Of a DNA stretch of 64,000 bases, positions 44,878-54,511 are shown piece by piece; the stretch's first letter is position 1, and each line of letters begins with the position of its first letter. Origin of the DNA: Shinisaurus crocodilurus. Its lineage: Eukaryota > Chordata > Lepidosauria > Squamata > Shinisauridae. A model generated the notes under the pieces. It had not been told where the DNA came from and did not search any database. It worked only from the letters and a program-made list of their open reading frames with translations. Location of the stretch: contig CM037876.1 of assembly GCA_021292165.1 (NCBI GenBank), forward strand, positions 285,856,521 through 285,920,520. Reading direction: 5' to 3'. The translations under genes and the position numbers were made by a program.

Positions 44878-45390
44878 TGTTTAGCTTAGAAAAAAGGTGA
44901 GTAAGGGGAGATATGATATAGGCATAAAGAATTATGCATGATGTGGAGAAAGTTGATAGGGAGACATTTTTCTCCCTCTCTCATAACACTAGAACCCAAT
45001 GGGGTCAGCCTATGAAGCTGGTTGGTGGCAGATTCAAGACAGATAAAAAGGACTTCTTCACACAGCGCATAGTTAAACTATGGAATGTGCTACCACAAAA
45101 TGTAGTGATGGCCACCAATTTGGAGGGCTATAAAAGGGGATTGGACAAATTCATGGAGGAGAAGGCTATCAATGGCTACTAGTCCTGATGGTTATATGCT
45201 ACCTCCAGTATCAGAGGCAGTATGCCTATGTACATCAGTTGCTGGGGAACATGGGCAGGAGGGTGCTGTTGCACTCACGTCCTGCTTGTAGGATTCCGTG
45301 GGCAGCTGGTTAGCCACTGTGTGAACAGAATGCTGGACTAGATGAACCCTTAAGTCTGATCCAGCATGGCTCCTCTTCTGTTCTTGAGTT
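44878..45390 (+). mobile_element. L3/CR1-like LINE 3' end, best preserved
   Basis: The frame at 44934-45182 encodes FSLSHNTRTQWGQPMKLVGG, RFKTDKKDFFTQRIVKLWN and LPQNVVMATNLEGYKRGLDK, ending EEKAINGY and a stop. It is followed by the 3' UTR ending CTGATCCAGCATGGCTCC. It is the best template for the degraded copies at 765, 3465, 8295 and 17840. Confidence 0.8.
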
Positions 45391-45439
45391 AGCCTAATAA
45401 AGGTATTACACTATATGGGTTTGGGTCAAATAAAAAGGT

Positions 45440-45625
45440 TTTATCCTGACACCAAAAAGATTACAATGTTGGTGTCAGGCATACCTTCCACTGGAGGGTA
45501 ATCCAAAGTCAGCGTGCCACCAGAGAGAAGCCCCTCTCCTTTGTAGATGAAAAATGTACTTCTCTTATAGATGGTATACAGAGCAGTGCCTTTTCCAATT
45601 ATCTTAATGCACAGGCAGGTTGAAA
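45440..45625 (-). mobile_element. L2-like LINE fragment
   Basis: On the + strand it reads CAGCGTGCCACCAGAGAGAAG, then CCCCTCTCCTTTGTAGATG and ATCTTAATGCACAGGCAGG, which follow 26960-27070 (TCGGGGTGCCACAACAGAG, CATGCACTCTGATACAGGG). This is the end of an L2-like coding region. Confidence 0.45.
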
Positions 45626-45961
45626 CCATGCTGCTGCCAGCCTGTATTTTTAGAACCTACTAAAGAGTTAGATATAAATAACCCTGTTATGTTACCCGCA
45701 CCTCCGCAGAGCCTGAATTCAGTAGGCAGTTTTCAACAGACGACACACCAAGTATATTGTAGTTTAGAGAAGGATGGGTGGATAGGGTATATTTACTGGG
45801 AAACATTAGCCATTATTACAACTGGAAAAAGCAATCAAAGCAAGTGAAGGACTATATTTGCTACTAGGATTCCCCTAATGGTATTGCAAAGTGGCTCATT
45901 TTTGCATAGTATGTATCTGGAAATAATGTGTGTATTTTATACAGTCAACATGTCATCATAC

Positions 45962-46390
45962 ATAAGAACATATAAAAACACCCTGCTGGATCAGGCCATA
46001 CAGGGTGGCCACTTACGCATCTCCCCAAAAGACGGGCAGTGATTTGCATAATGTTTGAGTATGCTAATGTATAAGGCTAGATGCAAATATAGAAATAATT
46101 ACTATAATTTAAATAGAAATACAATACATCTCACCACAGTGGGGAAGACTGCAACCTGTGTGCCTGCTGAGCCTGCTGTCGTGGGTTGATGGGTAACTTC
46201 AAGCCGCCTGCTGGTGCTCCCTACTTACAGTTCTTTAGCTTCAAACTGGACTTGAACTAGGCAGCCCTTCAAATAGAGGACACCTTCAAATAGAGGACTC
46301 ACCTCTGTACAGTAGGACACATGGCCACCCTAAGGACCCATCTAGGCCAGCCTTCCCCAACCTAGTGCCCTTTACGTGTTTTGGCACATC
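45962..46390 (-). mobile_element. L3-like LINE end interrupted by family M
   Basis: CATAAGAACATATAAAAACA then CCCTGCTGGATCAGGCCATA is the reversed end of the L3/CR1-like LINE. It resumes after 46331 with GGACCCATCTAGGCC, so the intervening element is younger. Confidence 0.65.
46001..46331. mobile_element. DNA-element-like repeat, family M
   Basis: Ends CAGGGTGGCCACTTACG and GACACATGGCCACCCTA are complementary. The interior contains TAATTTAAATAGAAATACAAT, which is shared with 63350-63560. The left flank ends TA and the right begins AA. Confidence 0.6.
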
Positions 46391-46456
46391 CACTCCCATC
46401 TTCCCTGAGCATTGGCCATCCATAATATCTGGAGGGCACCACTTTGTAGAAGGCTG
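46348..46456. mobile_element. hAT-like MITE, family C, perfect 8-bp TSD
   Basis: Left end CAGCCTTCCCCAACCTAG and right end TAGAAGGCTG. ATCTAGGC is duplicated at 46340-46347 and 46457-46464. It lies in the LINE end interrupted by family M. Confidence 0.8.
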
Positions 46457-46713
46457 ATCTAGGCTAACATTCAGGATGCTCCTGGGAACTTGTAGGGGTG
46501 TGCCTTCATTTTGGTGCCAATTAAAAATGGAACTGGATGGGCCCCATTTGTTTCCGTGTTCACTTGTTCCAAAATGAGTGCAGAGAGAAACAAATTGGTA
46601 CAAATGGGACCTCCCATTCATACCCATTCTTTCCTCAGCTGTGCCATTTGCGCTGGGGTGGGGCTTACCTGCTCAGTGGAACTCTTCTCAGTAGCTGCCT
46701 CCTGGCTGCCCTG

Positions 46714-46774
46714 TTTTATTTACCCACAATGTCCTGGGTGTTACATCATTCCAGGGCATTGTGGGTAAATAAAA
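46714..46774. repeat. Perfect-stem hairpin with CACAATG core
   Basis: TTTATTTACCCACAATGTCC and its complement with CATTGTGGGTAAATAAA flank about 20 bases that include GTGTTACATCATTCC. The stem is about 23 bp. Confidence 0.75.
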
Positions 46775-47299
46775 TCCACCACACACACAAAAATTGGGGG
46801 CTGCCATTTTTATTTTGGTGGTAGCCACCTTTTTTTTTTTAAACTGCCAATTGTGATTTATGAAACAAAATGTGATGTCTGCAAAAGGAAAAGGAAATGG
46901 ATGTGATTTCTATGAGCAGGTAATGGAATCAATGGGGACTTTATTAATGAAAACAAACTGAGTCCCAAACTGGGTGGGTGAGGGGTTATGTATGTCTCAG
47001 CTGGGAAGCCCAAATGTAGATCATGAAGGCAGCAGAGACATCCCTATTGTTGCTCCAATAGCAAGTGGTACTGAGTGGCAGAGGATGAAGCAGCAGCAGT
47101 CAAGCACCCCCCTCTCCATCATGCCTAGATCAGCTGCAGTGGAGAGCCTCCTTCCTCCAGCTACCGACTACCATTGCTGAGGCTTTTCAGAGGGAGGGAA
47201 AGCAACAACCCCTCCACCACACCTAGGTCCAGCTTCCTGAATTACTTACCTGTCCTTCAGATTTGAAGGACTTCAGATGTCAGTAAGTTTCATCAGTTT
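46775..47299. other. Intergenic, unassigned
   Basis: No repeat or exon recognised. Confidence 0.35.
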
Positions 47300-47560
47300 G
47301 GCGGGCACTAGAGACAAGGCCTTTTTGATAGTGGCTCCAACACTGCAGAAATCCCTACCTCGGAAGATATGTCTGGATTAACAGCATTTAAATGAGGCCT
47401 TAAGGTCTTGTTGTTTGAACCTGCTTTTAATTGAAGCAAATTTTAATTGACTAACAGATGTTGGTCTGTCGTTGAAGGCTTTTAATGGTTGATGGTATTT
47501 TATTGCTAATACTGAGAGCTTTTCTGTGCAAGGCATTTATTGTGCACTTGTGATTCCTTA
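47300..47560 (+). mobile_element. L2-like LINE 3' region
   Basis: GGCACTAGAGACAAGGCCTTT, TGGCTCCAACACTGCAGAAATC, and AAATGAGGCCTTAAGGTC follow the coding end of the L2-like family. The AT-rich 3' part follows and the tail is eroded. Confidence 0.5.
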
Positions 47561-47807
47561 CAGTTGTTTCCGTGTTCTTTAGATGATGTCATGATTCTCC
47601 TGTTTTGCTTCTGTTTTTTAAGAACACTTTCCCAGGTTTTTTTAGAGTGGGAAAAATGGGGTATTATTTCTGAAAGCAAAAGAAAAGTTAGTTTCCTACT
47701 TGTTTATTTGCACTATTCTGCTATAGCACTGTGCCACCTACAGGTTATGTAGTAGAAAAGCAGGAAAGGAAATGCTCTTTGTGTATAGCTCGGATCTCAG
47801 TTCTGCA

Positions 47808-47945
47808 ACCAGTGGTGGCTGGTGGCTCCAATGTCAGTGGGGCAGTGTATCCACTCCGGGTTTTAGTCTGATCTTTTAAGGAGCTGTTCATGGTGCTGAA
47901 CACTTTATCCAAACTAGGTCCAGCATCATGGATAGCAGGTGTGCC
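47808..47945. mobile_element. Left half of family F MITE
   Basis: CAGTGGTGGCTGGTGGCTCC, AATGTCAGTGGGGCAGTG, CACTCCGGGTTTTAGTCTG and GAGCTGTTCATGGTGCTG form one arm, matching the left arm at 57049. The opposite arm is missing, apart from CATCATGGATAG. Confidence 0.75.
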
Positions 47946-47961
47946 TAGAAAAGCTCTGAAT

Positions 47962-48225
47962 GAGAGCCAGCATGGCGTGGTGGTGAGATTGTTGGACTGG
48001 GACTCGGGAGATCCGGGTTCTAGCCCCCGCTCGGCCATGAAACTCACTGGGTGACTTTGGGCCAGTAACTGACTCTCAGCCTAACCTACCTCACAGGGTT
48101 GTTGTGAGGATAAAATGGAGAGGAGGAGGAGGAGGAGGATTATGTAAGCTGCCTTGGGTTCCTTGCAGGAAAAAAGGCGGGGTATAAATATAATAAATAA
48201 TAATAAATAAATAAATAAATAAATG
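47962..48225 (+). mobile_element. tRNA-derived SINE, full length
   Basis: Head AGAGCCAGCATGGCGTGGTGG (A-box region) and B-box-like GGGTTCTAGCCCC. The body is GGGTGACTTTGGGCC and AACCTACCTCACAGGGTTG. The tail is AGGAAAAAAGGCGGGGTATAAATAT and (AATA)n. Confidence 0.9.
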
Positions 48226-48315
48226 TGTTGGGTTTTTTATATTACAGTACTGGTATTTTATCTTTGTAATTTTGTAAACCACCTTGAGAGGGCAGCCCCC
48301 TAACACTATCTCTGC

Positions 48316-48433
48316 AACCTTCCCTAATCTGACTCCCTCCAGAAATGTTGGACTACAAATCCCACCATCCCCAGCCAGCCATGATGGGGGTTGTAGTCCA
48401 GCACATTTGGAGGACACCAGGTTGGGAAAGGCT
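48316..48433. mobile_element. hAT-like MITE, family C
   Basis: Left CAACCTTCCCTAATCTG and right CAGGTTGGGAAAGGCTG. The inner arms GTTGGACTACAAATCCC and GGGGTTGTAGTCCAGCAC are complementary. No target duplication was found. Confidence 0.75.
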
Positions 48434-48454
48434 GCCCATGCCAGACAAACTGAG

Positions 48455-48572
48455 GATAGGAAGGAGCCTACAAGGCCGTCGAGTCCAACGCCCTACTCAA
48501 TGCAGGAAACTGGAGGAGGGGTCTCCCATCCAAGTAATAACCAGGCCTGACCCTGCTTAGCTTTCCACACTC
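48455..48572 (-). mobile_element. Composite SINE: 5S rRNA-like head, CR1 tail
   Basis: On the minus strand GAGTGTGGAAAGCTAAGCAG, GGTCAGGCCTGGTTATTACT and TGGATGGGAGACCCC match 5S rRNA over its A and C boxes. The tail TTTCCTGCATTGAGTAGGG, GTTGGACTCGACGGCCTTG and TAGGCTCCTTCC matches the CR1 3' end. AGACAAACTGAG (48443-48454) and AGACAAGCTGAG (48573-48584) form a 12-bp duplication, which defines both ends. The copy lacks the terminal ATTCTATG repeats. Confidence 0.85.
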
Positions 48573-48585
48573 AGACAAGCTGAGC

Positions 48586-49990
48586 CAGCAGAAGCCTGGA
48601 GGAAAGTCCTGGTGTGGTTACAAAGATGGGGTGTAAGATGGCAAGGAAGTGGATTTTTTTGCCACCATATCCTTTAGGCTCATTAAGCTGTTTGATGACT
48701 GTGTGTTGTTATTTTTTAAGTTATCCCATTGGGATCTTTAACTTCTCCTGTGTGGGTGCTAGATGGGGGGGCAGTCATGTGTTTTAATGGGAGGAGGGGA
48801 AAAGAGAAGAGGTGCCAGTATATCTTTGGTGGCAGACAGTGAGAGGCATAGCAACTAGTGATGGAGCTTGAACCAGTCTGTGGAGGAGAAGGGAAACTAG
48901 ACAAGTAAGAGCTGCTGTTCCTTCTGGTTCATCATTTGTGCCCTGTGTTTTGTAAGTGGTAACCACATGCCCCAAGGAAAGGTGATAATCCCTCCCCACA
49001 CAACCCCACTAGTCTGGGCTTTTAATAAAGGGGACACTAGGGGCTTTTCTACATGAGGCTGTTAATCCACTGCATCTACTTTCGGTTTCTGCAAAGAATT
49101 GAGATCTGAGTGCTGCATAAGGAGTGTTTCCTTTCCTGTCCTTCTATTACATAACCTCTAGGTGGCACTGTGGTATAGCAGAATAGCACAAATACACAAG
49201 AAGTGTCTTTCACCATCAGAAACAATACCCCATTTCCCCTGTTCTAAAAAACTTGCAGAAAGTGCTGTTTATAAACAGAGGTGAAACTGGAGGGTCATGA
49301 CATCATCTTAAGAACCCATCACAAGCAACTGTGATTAGGGAATGATAAGCGCACAACCAATGCATTCTGTAGAAAAGCTCTAGTTCAGGGCTGTCCTGAG
49401 ACGTGCACTATTTACTATTCCACCTCAAACAGGGAAACCACTCCTCAAGTTAAGGTACATATTTTGGCACCTGAACCAAACATTCCACAAGCATTTCTCC
49501 CTGGGAGTAAAAATACAAGAATAATAAATTAAACAGCTAGCAGTTTGCTCCGCTTCCATGACACCCCAAGCCAGCTGCCTGAGGAAGCTGCCTCACTCGA
49601 CCTAGTGGTAGAGCTGGCCCCAATGACAGTAGCAAGCTGAGGATATATGAATTCAACACTTTGTGGAAAGTTGTGCACCTCTGGCATGCAAACGCTCCAT
49701 TCTTTCAGGTCCTATGTAAACAGTATGAAGGTTTCCAGACTCCATCTGGTTCCAGTTACTCACTCTCTCACACACACAAATACACATGCCTTAGGAATTT
49801 GCAGATGGACACTGTACTGCTGTAAATATATATTTTAAAAAAGCCTTTACAGTGTTCACTGTACTCTGCTACCACCTCTCCTCCAGAATGTACCTGTAAG
49901 TCTGAGGAAATAATTCCTTCCTCTGACTGGAAAGGGGGAAAAAACAGGTACTAAGCCGGTGACTAACAGTGACAGGGGCCTTCCTTTATT
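48586..49990. other. Intergenic, unassigned
   Basis: No repeat that I could match and no exon with conserved features. Confidence 0.4.
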
Positions 49991-50025
49991 CTAATGAGCT
50001 AAAAGTTCACGACTAAATATGGGTT

Positions 50026-50433
50026 TATAAAAAGAGAGAGAGAGAGAGAGAAAACACCCTTGACCACCAAGGACTGCCTCTTCCTGAAGGCCCCCGTTCA
50101 CATAAATACAGGAAGTACGAAAGAAAGAAGCTAAGCAGCAGCACATACACTTGGAACTTTATTCTCATTTTGGAGCCTCCAGTTTCTTGGAACTACTGCG
50201 GCAAAAGCTCAGCTTTCCATTGTGTTGAACTCATCATCCGCCTAATATTTTTTTTTAAGGCGGGGGGGGGGGGGACACCCAGGAGGACGTCCAGGAGGAC
50301 GTGGAAGTTTTGTCAGGAAACAGCCAAGGTATGACTTTCTTCACAAGGGAAATCTAAACCGATTCTGAAGGGAGAAGCTCCACCACATTCTCGCTGTGAT
50401 GATGGAAACATCAGCTGGCAACCAAGCAGCTGG
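50026..50433 (+). promoter_or_regulatory. Candidate promoter and first exon
   Basis: A TATA-like TTTATAAAAAG at 50026 is followed by a (GA)n run. From 50060 the sequence is free of recognised repeats, and includes a CAGGAAGT ETS-type motif. ATGATGG (50399-50405) has A at -3 and G at +4 of the second ATG, and it opens 11 codons (MMETSAGNQAA) up to a strong donor CTGG|GTGAGT at 50434. A second possible donor is AAG|GTATGA at 50327. By amniote gene order RIN3 should start downstream of SLC24A4 on this strand. The peptide itself does not identify any gene. Confidence 0.2.
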
Positions 50434-50659
50434 GTGAGTCCTAAACTTTAGCAACTGTACTCCCCACCCCCACCAGTGAAAGGTGTGTTTCCCCCAGCTT
50501 CTTTGCCTGTTTGACAAAGAACTTCCCTCCCCACTCACATCCGCTTGCAGCCTGTATGTGTGGAGATATCAGCTGGCAAACCTCAAGGATGGGAATTTAC
50601 AGCTTTTCCTTCAGCGAGTGCTAATAAACGCCTATTTAGAGCAACAGGAGCTTTGGGGG

Positions 50660-51180
50660 GGGGGGGAGAAAAGTACTCTGAAAGGCAGAGGGAGGGCAGG
50701 GCAGGGCAGGGCAGAAAGAGCCGTTTGCGTGTTACCATGGTGTAGATCTGGAATCAGAACAAAGCTTTTCCATGAATCCTGAGAGAAGACTTGCTTTGAT
50801 TTTTCCAGCTGTGTCACACAGATGTGGATGAAAAGAAAAGGAAGGAGTAGGGTCTACCTTTTTTTTATTTTTGTGCTCACTTCCCTGATGTGGCTTTTAC
50901 AGCAGCCCAACAGATGCAAATTAAGTATCCCGCCCCATCATGATGTCAGAAAAACCTCACCTGTTAAACATTCTGCATGGCAGGCTGCTGTTAAAGGCAC
51001 AAGAACAGTAAACAAACAAACAAAATGAAACAAACAAACTGGCAAGCCTAAAATGGTTCAATACAGCATGAATTCTGGACATGCAGGCTTTGAGGCAGAG
51101 AGAACATAAGCACGTGTCCAACTTTATGGTCCAGGATGAAGATAAATTTAACCATGTCAGAGCTGCATCTTTGTAATCAA
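50660..51180. other. Intergenic, unassigned
   Basis: G runs at 50653, a short GGGCA repeat at 50694-50711, and CAAACAAACAAA near 51012. No other feature. Confidence 0.4.
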
Positions 51181-51181
51181 A

Positions 51182-51210
51182 TGCACACACACACACACAC
51201 ACACACACAC

Positions 51211-51243
<33 letters not shown>
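51182..51243. repeat. (CA)n and (TA)n compound microsatellite
   Basis: About 15 CA units, then GTGTGTATATATATAT to 51243. Confidence 0.97.
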
Positions 51244-51601
51244 ATCTTCTGGGATAAGTTCTGGGGGGGGGGCAGCTCTGGGTTTTTGGAGTGGCTCAGC
51301 TTGAATGGGGGGAAAGGCAGCTAGCAGGGTGGCTATTGGTAAGCACTATCACCAACCCACATGCACACCAATCTGCCAGACAGTTTTTCAAATTCTGTTA
51401 AATATTTGTGAGGGTTTTCTTTCCGTCAAGGGGAATGGTGAATATATACATATACAAGTACACATACATGATGTGCCATTTTAACAGAGAGAACCCACTG
51501 GATGCACAATGGGATGGGCAAACTGAGGGCTAATATAGTTTATGCTGGTATGTGCGTAGGTAGGACAAATTTGAAGGACAAGCTCACGCCAGGGGTACAT
51601 A

Positions 51602-51782
51602 GGAAGATAAGAAGCTGCTTTATACTGAGTCTGACCATTGGGCCATCTAGCTCAGTATTATCAACACTGACTGGCAGCGGCTCTCCAGGGTTTCAGGCAA
51701 GATTCTTTCCTAGCCAGGGATTGAACTTGGGGCTTTCTGCATGCAAAGCATATACTCTTACCACTGAGCTACAGCCCCTCCC
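51602..51782 (-). mobile_element. tRNA-Ala-like SINE
   Basis: On the minus strand the head reads GGGGCTGTAGCTCAGTGGTA, then CATGCTTTGCATGCAGAAAG and a B-box-like GGTTCAATCCCTGG. It is alanine-tRNA-like with a TGC anticodon position. The body runs GGAAAGAATCTTGCCTGAAA, CCGCTGCCAGTCAGTG and TAGATGGCCCAATGG to a CAGCTTCTTATCTTCC end. It is a SINE and not a tRNA gene, because the body follows the head. Confidence 0.85.
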
Positions 51783-51829
51783 CAGCAGGTGAAGACCCTG
51801 CTGTGAGTACTCTTAAAATCACATGTAAT

Positions 51830-52095
51830 GTCCCACCTCCTAGGCACTGTTTAGTTTATGGAGTTTCTAGGAGCTGGTCCAGCCGGGTTTCATTTCAGGG
51901 AGCATCATCTGTAGGCTTAGTTTTATTAACTTTTGTATTGTCATTTTAAACTGTGCTTTTAAATTTGGTTTTAAATCTTTTTAACTAGGTATATTGTATG
52001 TTTTTATTGTTGTTTTTATGTATAAATTGTGAATCGCCCAGAGAGCTTCAGCTGTGGGGCGGTATAGAAATGAAATATGAAATGAAATGAAATGA
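51830..52095 (+). mobile_element. L2-like LINE 3' end
   Basis: AT-rich body, then GTGAATCGCCCAGAGAGCTTC, AGCTGTGGGGCGGTATAG and (AATGA)n. Confidence 0.6.
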
Positions 52096-52140
52096 ATCCC
52101 ACTAGCACAGAAGCAACATGGCCTGCAGGCTTGTGCCCTA

Positions 52141-52226
52141 AGGGTACAATTGCATACATGTTTATACAGAAACATGCTAGGAGCTGTAGGACTTTTTCTG
52201 TCTAAACATGCATAGGATTGCACCCT
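52141..52226. mobile_element. Family B MITE, shortened
   Basis: Left AGGGTACAATTGCATACATG, right AACATGCATAGGATTGCACCCT. Inner TTTATACAGAAACATGC and GTAGGACTTTTTCTGTC. Confidence 0.7.
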
Positions 52227-52990
52227 AAAAAACGTCCATCAAACAAATCTCAGTCCTTGTCATTGCGGAGAAAGATCTGTTCATATCGACAGTCAGAATC
52301 GGCACTATGTTCTTATTGTCTCCCCATATAGCTTCAGCCAAGAGCTAGTTAACAGCAGTTGCACTTACTAGCCAGTGCAATCCTGTTTGTGTGGCCAATG
52401 TTCTTCTAAAACCCTGGACAGAGGCTTTGGAAAATAAAGGATAGGAGATTATTATTGGAGGAGGATGGCTGAGCTCATGGTCCAGAGGTGGTCTCTCATC
52501 CCTCCAAGAAGTCACTCAGGAGGGATCCAAATGACAGATTTTCCCACTGCATGGAGATGTGTTTACAATCACAGCAATTTGGAGTCCACGTGACAGCTGC
52601 ATGCTATGAACTAAAGAATCAAATACACAAACAGGTCAGTCACCGCAGCAGCCCTGTAGCCAGGGCGGGGTAAATAGGTGCACTGCTCCCCCCCGGAGCT
52701 GTGCTTCACCCACTCCCCCCCCCCGATTTTATTGGAAAATTGGCTTTTTCATTGGTGATATGACAGACAAGGACAGCCTCTATTTAAGAATGACAGCTTG
52801 TTTTAAGTACAGGAGCATTTTAAGAATAGAACCCTCTTATTCCGTGAATAAGGCAGGGTAAGTGCACAGCAAAAGCCTCATCTGGAAGAGCCCCCAAAAG
52901 GCTGCTCACTCAAGACTTCCCCTGGCTGAGGGTGGATTTTTCCCAATCACAATCACCCTATAATTACTTAAGTGAACCCCCCCCCCCAAA
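52227..52990. other. Intergenic, unassigned
   Basis: No feature recognised. C runs near 52690, 52718 and 52978. Confidence 0.4.
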
Positions 52991-53001
52991 AAAACAACCT
53001 A

Positions 53002-53498
53002 CCGTAATACCTTGGATTGCAAGTAACTTGGTCTGAGAGCGTTTTGCAAGACAAGCAAATATTTTTTATAAATTTTGACTTGATAAACATGTGACATCTT
53101 GCAATACAAGTAGTCGTAGGGATGTAACCGCTCGCCTCGAGCGGGTGCAGCGGGCCAAAATTGGCCCTGCTCACGCCCTCCAGAGACTCGCTTTGATATA
53201 TGAGAGCCAGCGTGGCGTAGTGGTGAGAGTGTTGGACTGGGACTCGGGAGATCTGGGTTCTAGTCCCTGCTCGGCCATGAAACCCACTGGGTGACTTTGG
53301 GCCAGTCACTGACTCTCAGCCTAACCTACCTCACAGGGTTGTTGTGAGGATAAAATGGAGAGGAGGAGGATTGTGTAAGCCACCTTGGGTTCCTTGCAGG
53401 AAAAAAGGCAGGGTATAAATATAATAAATAAATAAGAGTGTTTTGGATTACAAGCATGGTTCCGGAACAAATTATGCTTGCAATCCAAGGTATTACTG
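53002..53498. mobile_element. Tc1/mariner-like element with TA flanks, split by a SINE
   Basis: Left end CCGTAATACCTTGGATTGCA and right end TGCAATCCAAGGTATTACTG, with TA outside both ends (53000-53001 and 53499-53500). A SINE lies at 53203-53434. Between the left arm and the SINE is a GC-rich block (53110-53200, GGGATGTAACCGCTCGCCTC) that has no counterpart in the right arm. TA duplications and these ends suggest a pogo/Tigger-type non-autonomous element. Confidence 0.7.
53203..53434 (+). mobile_element. tRNA-derived SINE, full length, nested
   Basis: Head GAGAGCCAGCGTGGCGTAG, B box GGGTTCTAGTCCC, common body and (AATA)n tail. It is very similar to 47962-48225. Confidence 0.92.
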
Positions 53499-53729
53499 TA
53501 TATAGTAACATGACCCTTGAAGAGTTAAATATCAGAACTTTGTATTATGGGCCAGGGTTAGACTCCACCCCTTGGACTTTGCTTTGCTCTGCTTTTCAGT
53601 TTCGGTTTCGGTTGTGCTCTCTTCCCAGCCAGCAGTAAAGCAGCATGCTTGTTTGCCTGCAGTAAGAGGAGTTTGTTTATTCCTCAGTTATTCTGATGGG
53701 TAGAGCATAACTTAAAGTGATAACTTAAA

Positions 53730-54191
53730 CAGGGCCGGCGCTACCGCTAGGCAAACTAGACGGTTGCCTAGGGTGCGTGGCTGGAGAGGGCGCAGAAACG
53801 CTGTGCCCCCCCCGCCGCCGCTGGACCCCCCCCCGCAGCCACCGGACCCCCCCACCACCTACCTTCTCCACGCCGCTGCCGGAGCCCCGCCCGCGCTCTG
53901 TTTTGGCAGGAGGAACCAAAAACAGAGCGCGGGGGTCCCGTTGCGTCACTTCCTCCGCGCCGGGACCAGCAGATGGGGAGGCAGGCTCGGAGGAGGAAGA
54001 GGAAGGGGAGGCCAGGGTGGCGGGGGGGGGTCCGCCGGCGGCCAGGGCGGCGGCGGGGGGGTTCGGAGGCTGCGGGGGTGGTGGTTTGCAAAGCAGGGCT
54101 GCTTTGCTCCGGAGGCCCCCCCCCACGGCACGAGAGGGGGGCGCTAAATATAATTTTGCCTAGGGCGCCAAACTGCCCTGCACCGGTCCTG
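53730..54191. mobile_element. GC-rich hAT-like element, family L, perfect TSD
   Basis: Left end CAGGGCCGGCGCTACC and right end GCACCGGTCCTG, inner pairs GGTTGCCTAGGGTGCG and TTTTGCCTAGGGCGCC. AACTTAAA is duplicated at 53722-53729 and 54192-54199. It is 462 bp. The centre is very GC-rich with many CG dinucleotides and gives long but spurious open frames on both strands. Confidence 0.9.
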
Positions 54192-54258
54192 AACTTAAAG
54201 TGATCTGAAAAGATATTTACTATCAGTAACTCTTTACTCTTTTAAAGCACTCACTATA

Positions 54259-54509
54259 CAGGCAGTCCCCGAGTTAAGAACGTCCAACTTACAGACAATC
54301 CATACTTAAGAACGGACTTCTGGGTTCCCTGGTGCTACGTCGTTTACGTAGAGTACATAGAGTAGAATACTACACAATTTGCGTAATTTATGCAATTTGC
54401 GTAAATGCCTATTTTAATGTATAGAACGCTATTCTGTTCCAACTTGATACAAATTCAACTTAAATACATTCTTAAGAACAGAACTCATTCATAACCTGGG
54501 GACTGCCTG
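54259..54509. mobile_element. Palindromic element with TA flanks, family G
   Basis: Left end CAGGCAGTCCCCGAGTTAAG and right end TAACCTGGGGACTGCCTG, with TA on both sides. The middle contains TTTGCGTAATTTATGCAATTTGCG. The second copy is 59007-59256. This is Tc1/mariner/pogo-type, non-autonomous. Confidence 0.8.
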
Positions 54510-54511
54510 TA

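Noticed and set aside
48455..48572. 5S rRNA gene or pseudogene
   Set aside because: Only the part around the A and C boxes is present and it runs into a CR1 tail. It is flanked by its own target duplication, so it is a retroposon.
53764..54163. Long overlapping open frames on both strands, apparent GC-rich gene
   Set aside because: They lie entirely inside a hAT-like element with a perfect 8-bp target duplication. The frames are Pro/Gly/Ala-rich products of GC composition and have no domain.
54259..54509. hAT origin for the CAGGCAGTCCCC element
   Set aside because: The ends start with CAG, but the only duplication is TA. No 8-bp duplication can be found on this copy, so a Tc1/mariner/pogo-type assignment is better.
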